NCBI GenBank assembly: GCA_031265725.1 | Contig: JAISCH010000365.1 | Location: 1 to 5,980, forward strand | DNA from: Propionibacteriaceae bacterium | Lineage (GTDB): Bacteria > Actinomycetota > Actinomycetes > Propionibacteriales > Propionibacteriaceae | Length of the DNA stretch: 5,980 bases | Reading direction: 5' to 3' | In this document: positions 5,352 through 5,980 of the stretch, piece by piece | Numbering within the stretch: position 1 is the first letter of the stretch | Layout: each line of letters starts with the position of its first letter | Translations under genes and position numbers: made by a program | The notes under the pieces: model-generated | Seen by the model: the letters and a program-made list of their open reading frames with translations, nothing else | What the model was told of the DNA's origin: nothing | The model's database searches: none

Positions 5352-5980
5352 ATGACAGCCGTGATGACCACTAAGCCCTGGACTGGCGAGGCCGGGAACG
5401 CGCCGGTGCTCGGTCTGGATATCGGCGGCACCAAACTTGCCGTGGCAGTGGTGACCGACGATGGACTCACCCACGGATTGTTGATCGAGCCGACTCGCCG
5501 CGACCGTGGCCCCGATGACGTTATCGCCCGGTTATTCGATATGGGGCACCGGGCTGTCGCCGCTTCCGGGTTCGCTGCTGTCGGCGCGGTCGGCATCTCC
5601 TGCGGCGGGCCGTTGGACGCCAAAAACGGGGTGCTGCTGAACCCTTTCCATCTGCCGGGCTGGATCGGCATCCCGATAACCCGGATGGCTGAGGCTGAAT
5701 TCGGTGTGCCAGCGGTATTGCAGAATGACGCTTCCACCGCCGCCCTCTCCGAATACCGTTATGGCGCTGGGAAAGGGCTCTCCACAGTGGTGTACCTCAC
5801 CATTTCCACCGGCGTCGGCGGCGGGATCGTGGTGGACGGGAGGCTCTATCACGGAGCCGCTGGGAACGGCGGTGAACTCGGACACATAACAGTACGACCG
5901 GGTGGCCGGGATTGCTCTTGTGGGCGAAAGGGCTGTCTGGAGGCCTACTGCTCCGGGACGAATATCGGAGTGCGCGGACG
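5352..5980 (+). CDS. ROK family sugar kinase (3' end missing)
   Basis: The first 209 codons of a ROK kinase are present and the frame is open to the right edge. ROK kinases are usually about 300-320 residues, so roughly a third is missing. Motifs in order: phosphate-binding LGLDIGGTK (residues 20-28); GISCGGPLD; LPGW; LQND with likely catalytic base Asp126; the STGVGGG loop (residues 152-158); ELGH with His178; and the zinc motif CSCGRKGCLE with Cys188, Cys190 and Cys195. With His178 the cysteines make the usual ROK zinc site. No helix-turn-helix precedes the kinase domain, only about 19 residues, so this is a kinase and not a NagC/XylR-type repressor. It probably phosphorylates glucose or another hexose in the cytoplasm using ATP; the exact sugar cannot be read from sequence. 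It has its own promoter and operator candidates, and may receive hexoses released by the three upstream glycosidases. Confidence 0.92.
   Translation, partial: MTAVMTTKPWTGEAGNAPVLGLDIGGTKLAVAVVTDDGLTHGLLIEPTRRDRGPDDVIARLFDMGHRAVAASGFAAVGAVGISCGGPLDAKNGVLLNPFHLPGWIGIPITRMAEAEFGVPAVLQNDASTAALSEYRYGAGKGLSTVVYLTISTGVGGGIVVDGRLYHGAAGNGGELGHITVRPGGRDCSCGRKGCLEAYCSGTNIGVRG

Noticed and set aside
5297..5737. Open frame on the - strand opposite the ROK kinase start
   Set aside because: It covers the kinase leader and phosphate-binding region; the ROK frame is unambiguous and the antisense product resembles nothing.
1..5980. CRISPR array, insertion sequence, tRNA or phage remnants
   Set aside because: No regularly spaced repeats, transposase motifs, terminal inverted repeats or tRNA-like cloverleaf segments were seen; nearly all the sequence is explained by four sugar-metabolism genes.

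Overview
The window looks like part of a high-GC Gram-positive (actinobacterial) genome. It is GC-rich with G/C-biased third positions, the four genes lie close together on the + strand, Shine-Dalgarno (SD) sites are modest, and the putative operators have the form bound by LacI/GalR-family repressors. The protein sequences resemble actinobacterial sugar-utilisation genes. TTA codons occur in several genes (for example near 1693 and 5032), so a very GC-rich Streptomyces-like genome is less likely. I cannot name the genus.

Layout. 1-1836 is the 3' part of a glycoside hydrolase family 2 (GH2) enzyme of the beta-mannosidase type; its N-terminus lies off the left edge. After 12 nt comes 1849-3273, a complete GH1 beta-glucosidase-like gene. 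After another 24 nt comes about 3298-5163, a two-domain TIM-barrel glycosidase that most resembles alpha-galactosidases of the GH36/clan-D type. These three genes form a tight run, almost certainly one operon whose promoter is outside the window. 5164-5351 is a 188-nt intergenic region. It holds a likely promoter, two similar LacI-type operator candidates (one at the predicted transcription start) and an imperfect GC-rich stem-loop in the leader. 5352-5980 is the 5' two-thirds or so of a ROK-family sugar kinase, cut by the right edge.

How the genes may work together. A beta-mannosidase-like GH2, a beta-glucosidase-like GH1 and an alpha-galactosidase-like enzyme are the exo-activities needed to take apart galactoglucomannan- or galactomannan-derived oligosaccharides. 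A ROK kinase would phosphorylate the released hexose. None of the complete proteins shows an obvious signal peptide, so hydrolysis is probably cytoplasmic after oligosaccharide uptake. The substrate assignment is inference.

The most unusual point is in the GH1 enzyme. The almost invariant Asn of the acid/base motif (T-x-N-E-P) is Cys here (TQCEPW), while every other catalytic and glycone-binding motif I checked is intact. I see no CRISPR array, mobile element, tRNA or rRNA. I do not see a clearly new multi-gene system; the window is mainly a carbohydrate-utilisation locus with a few unusual details.
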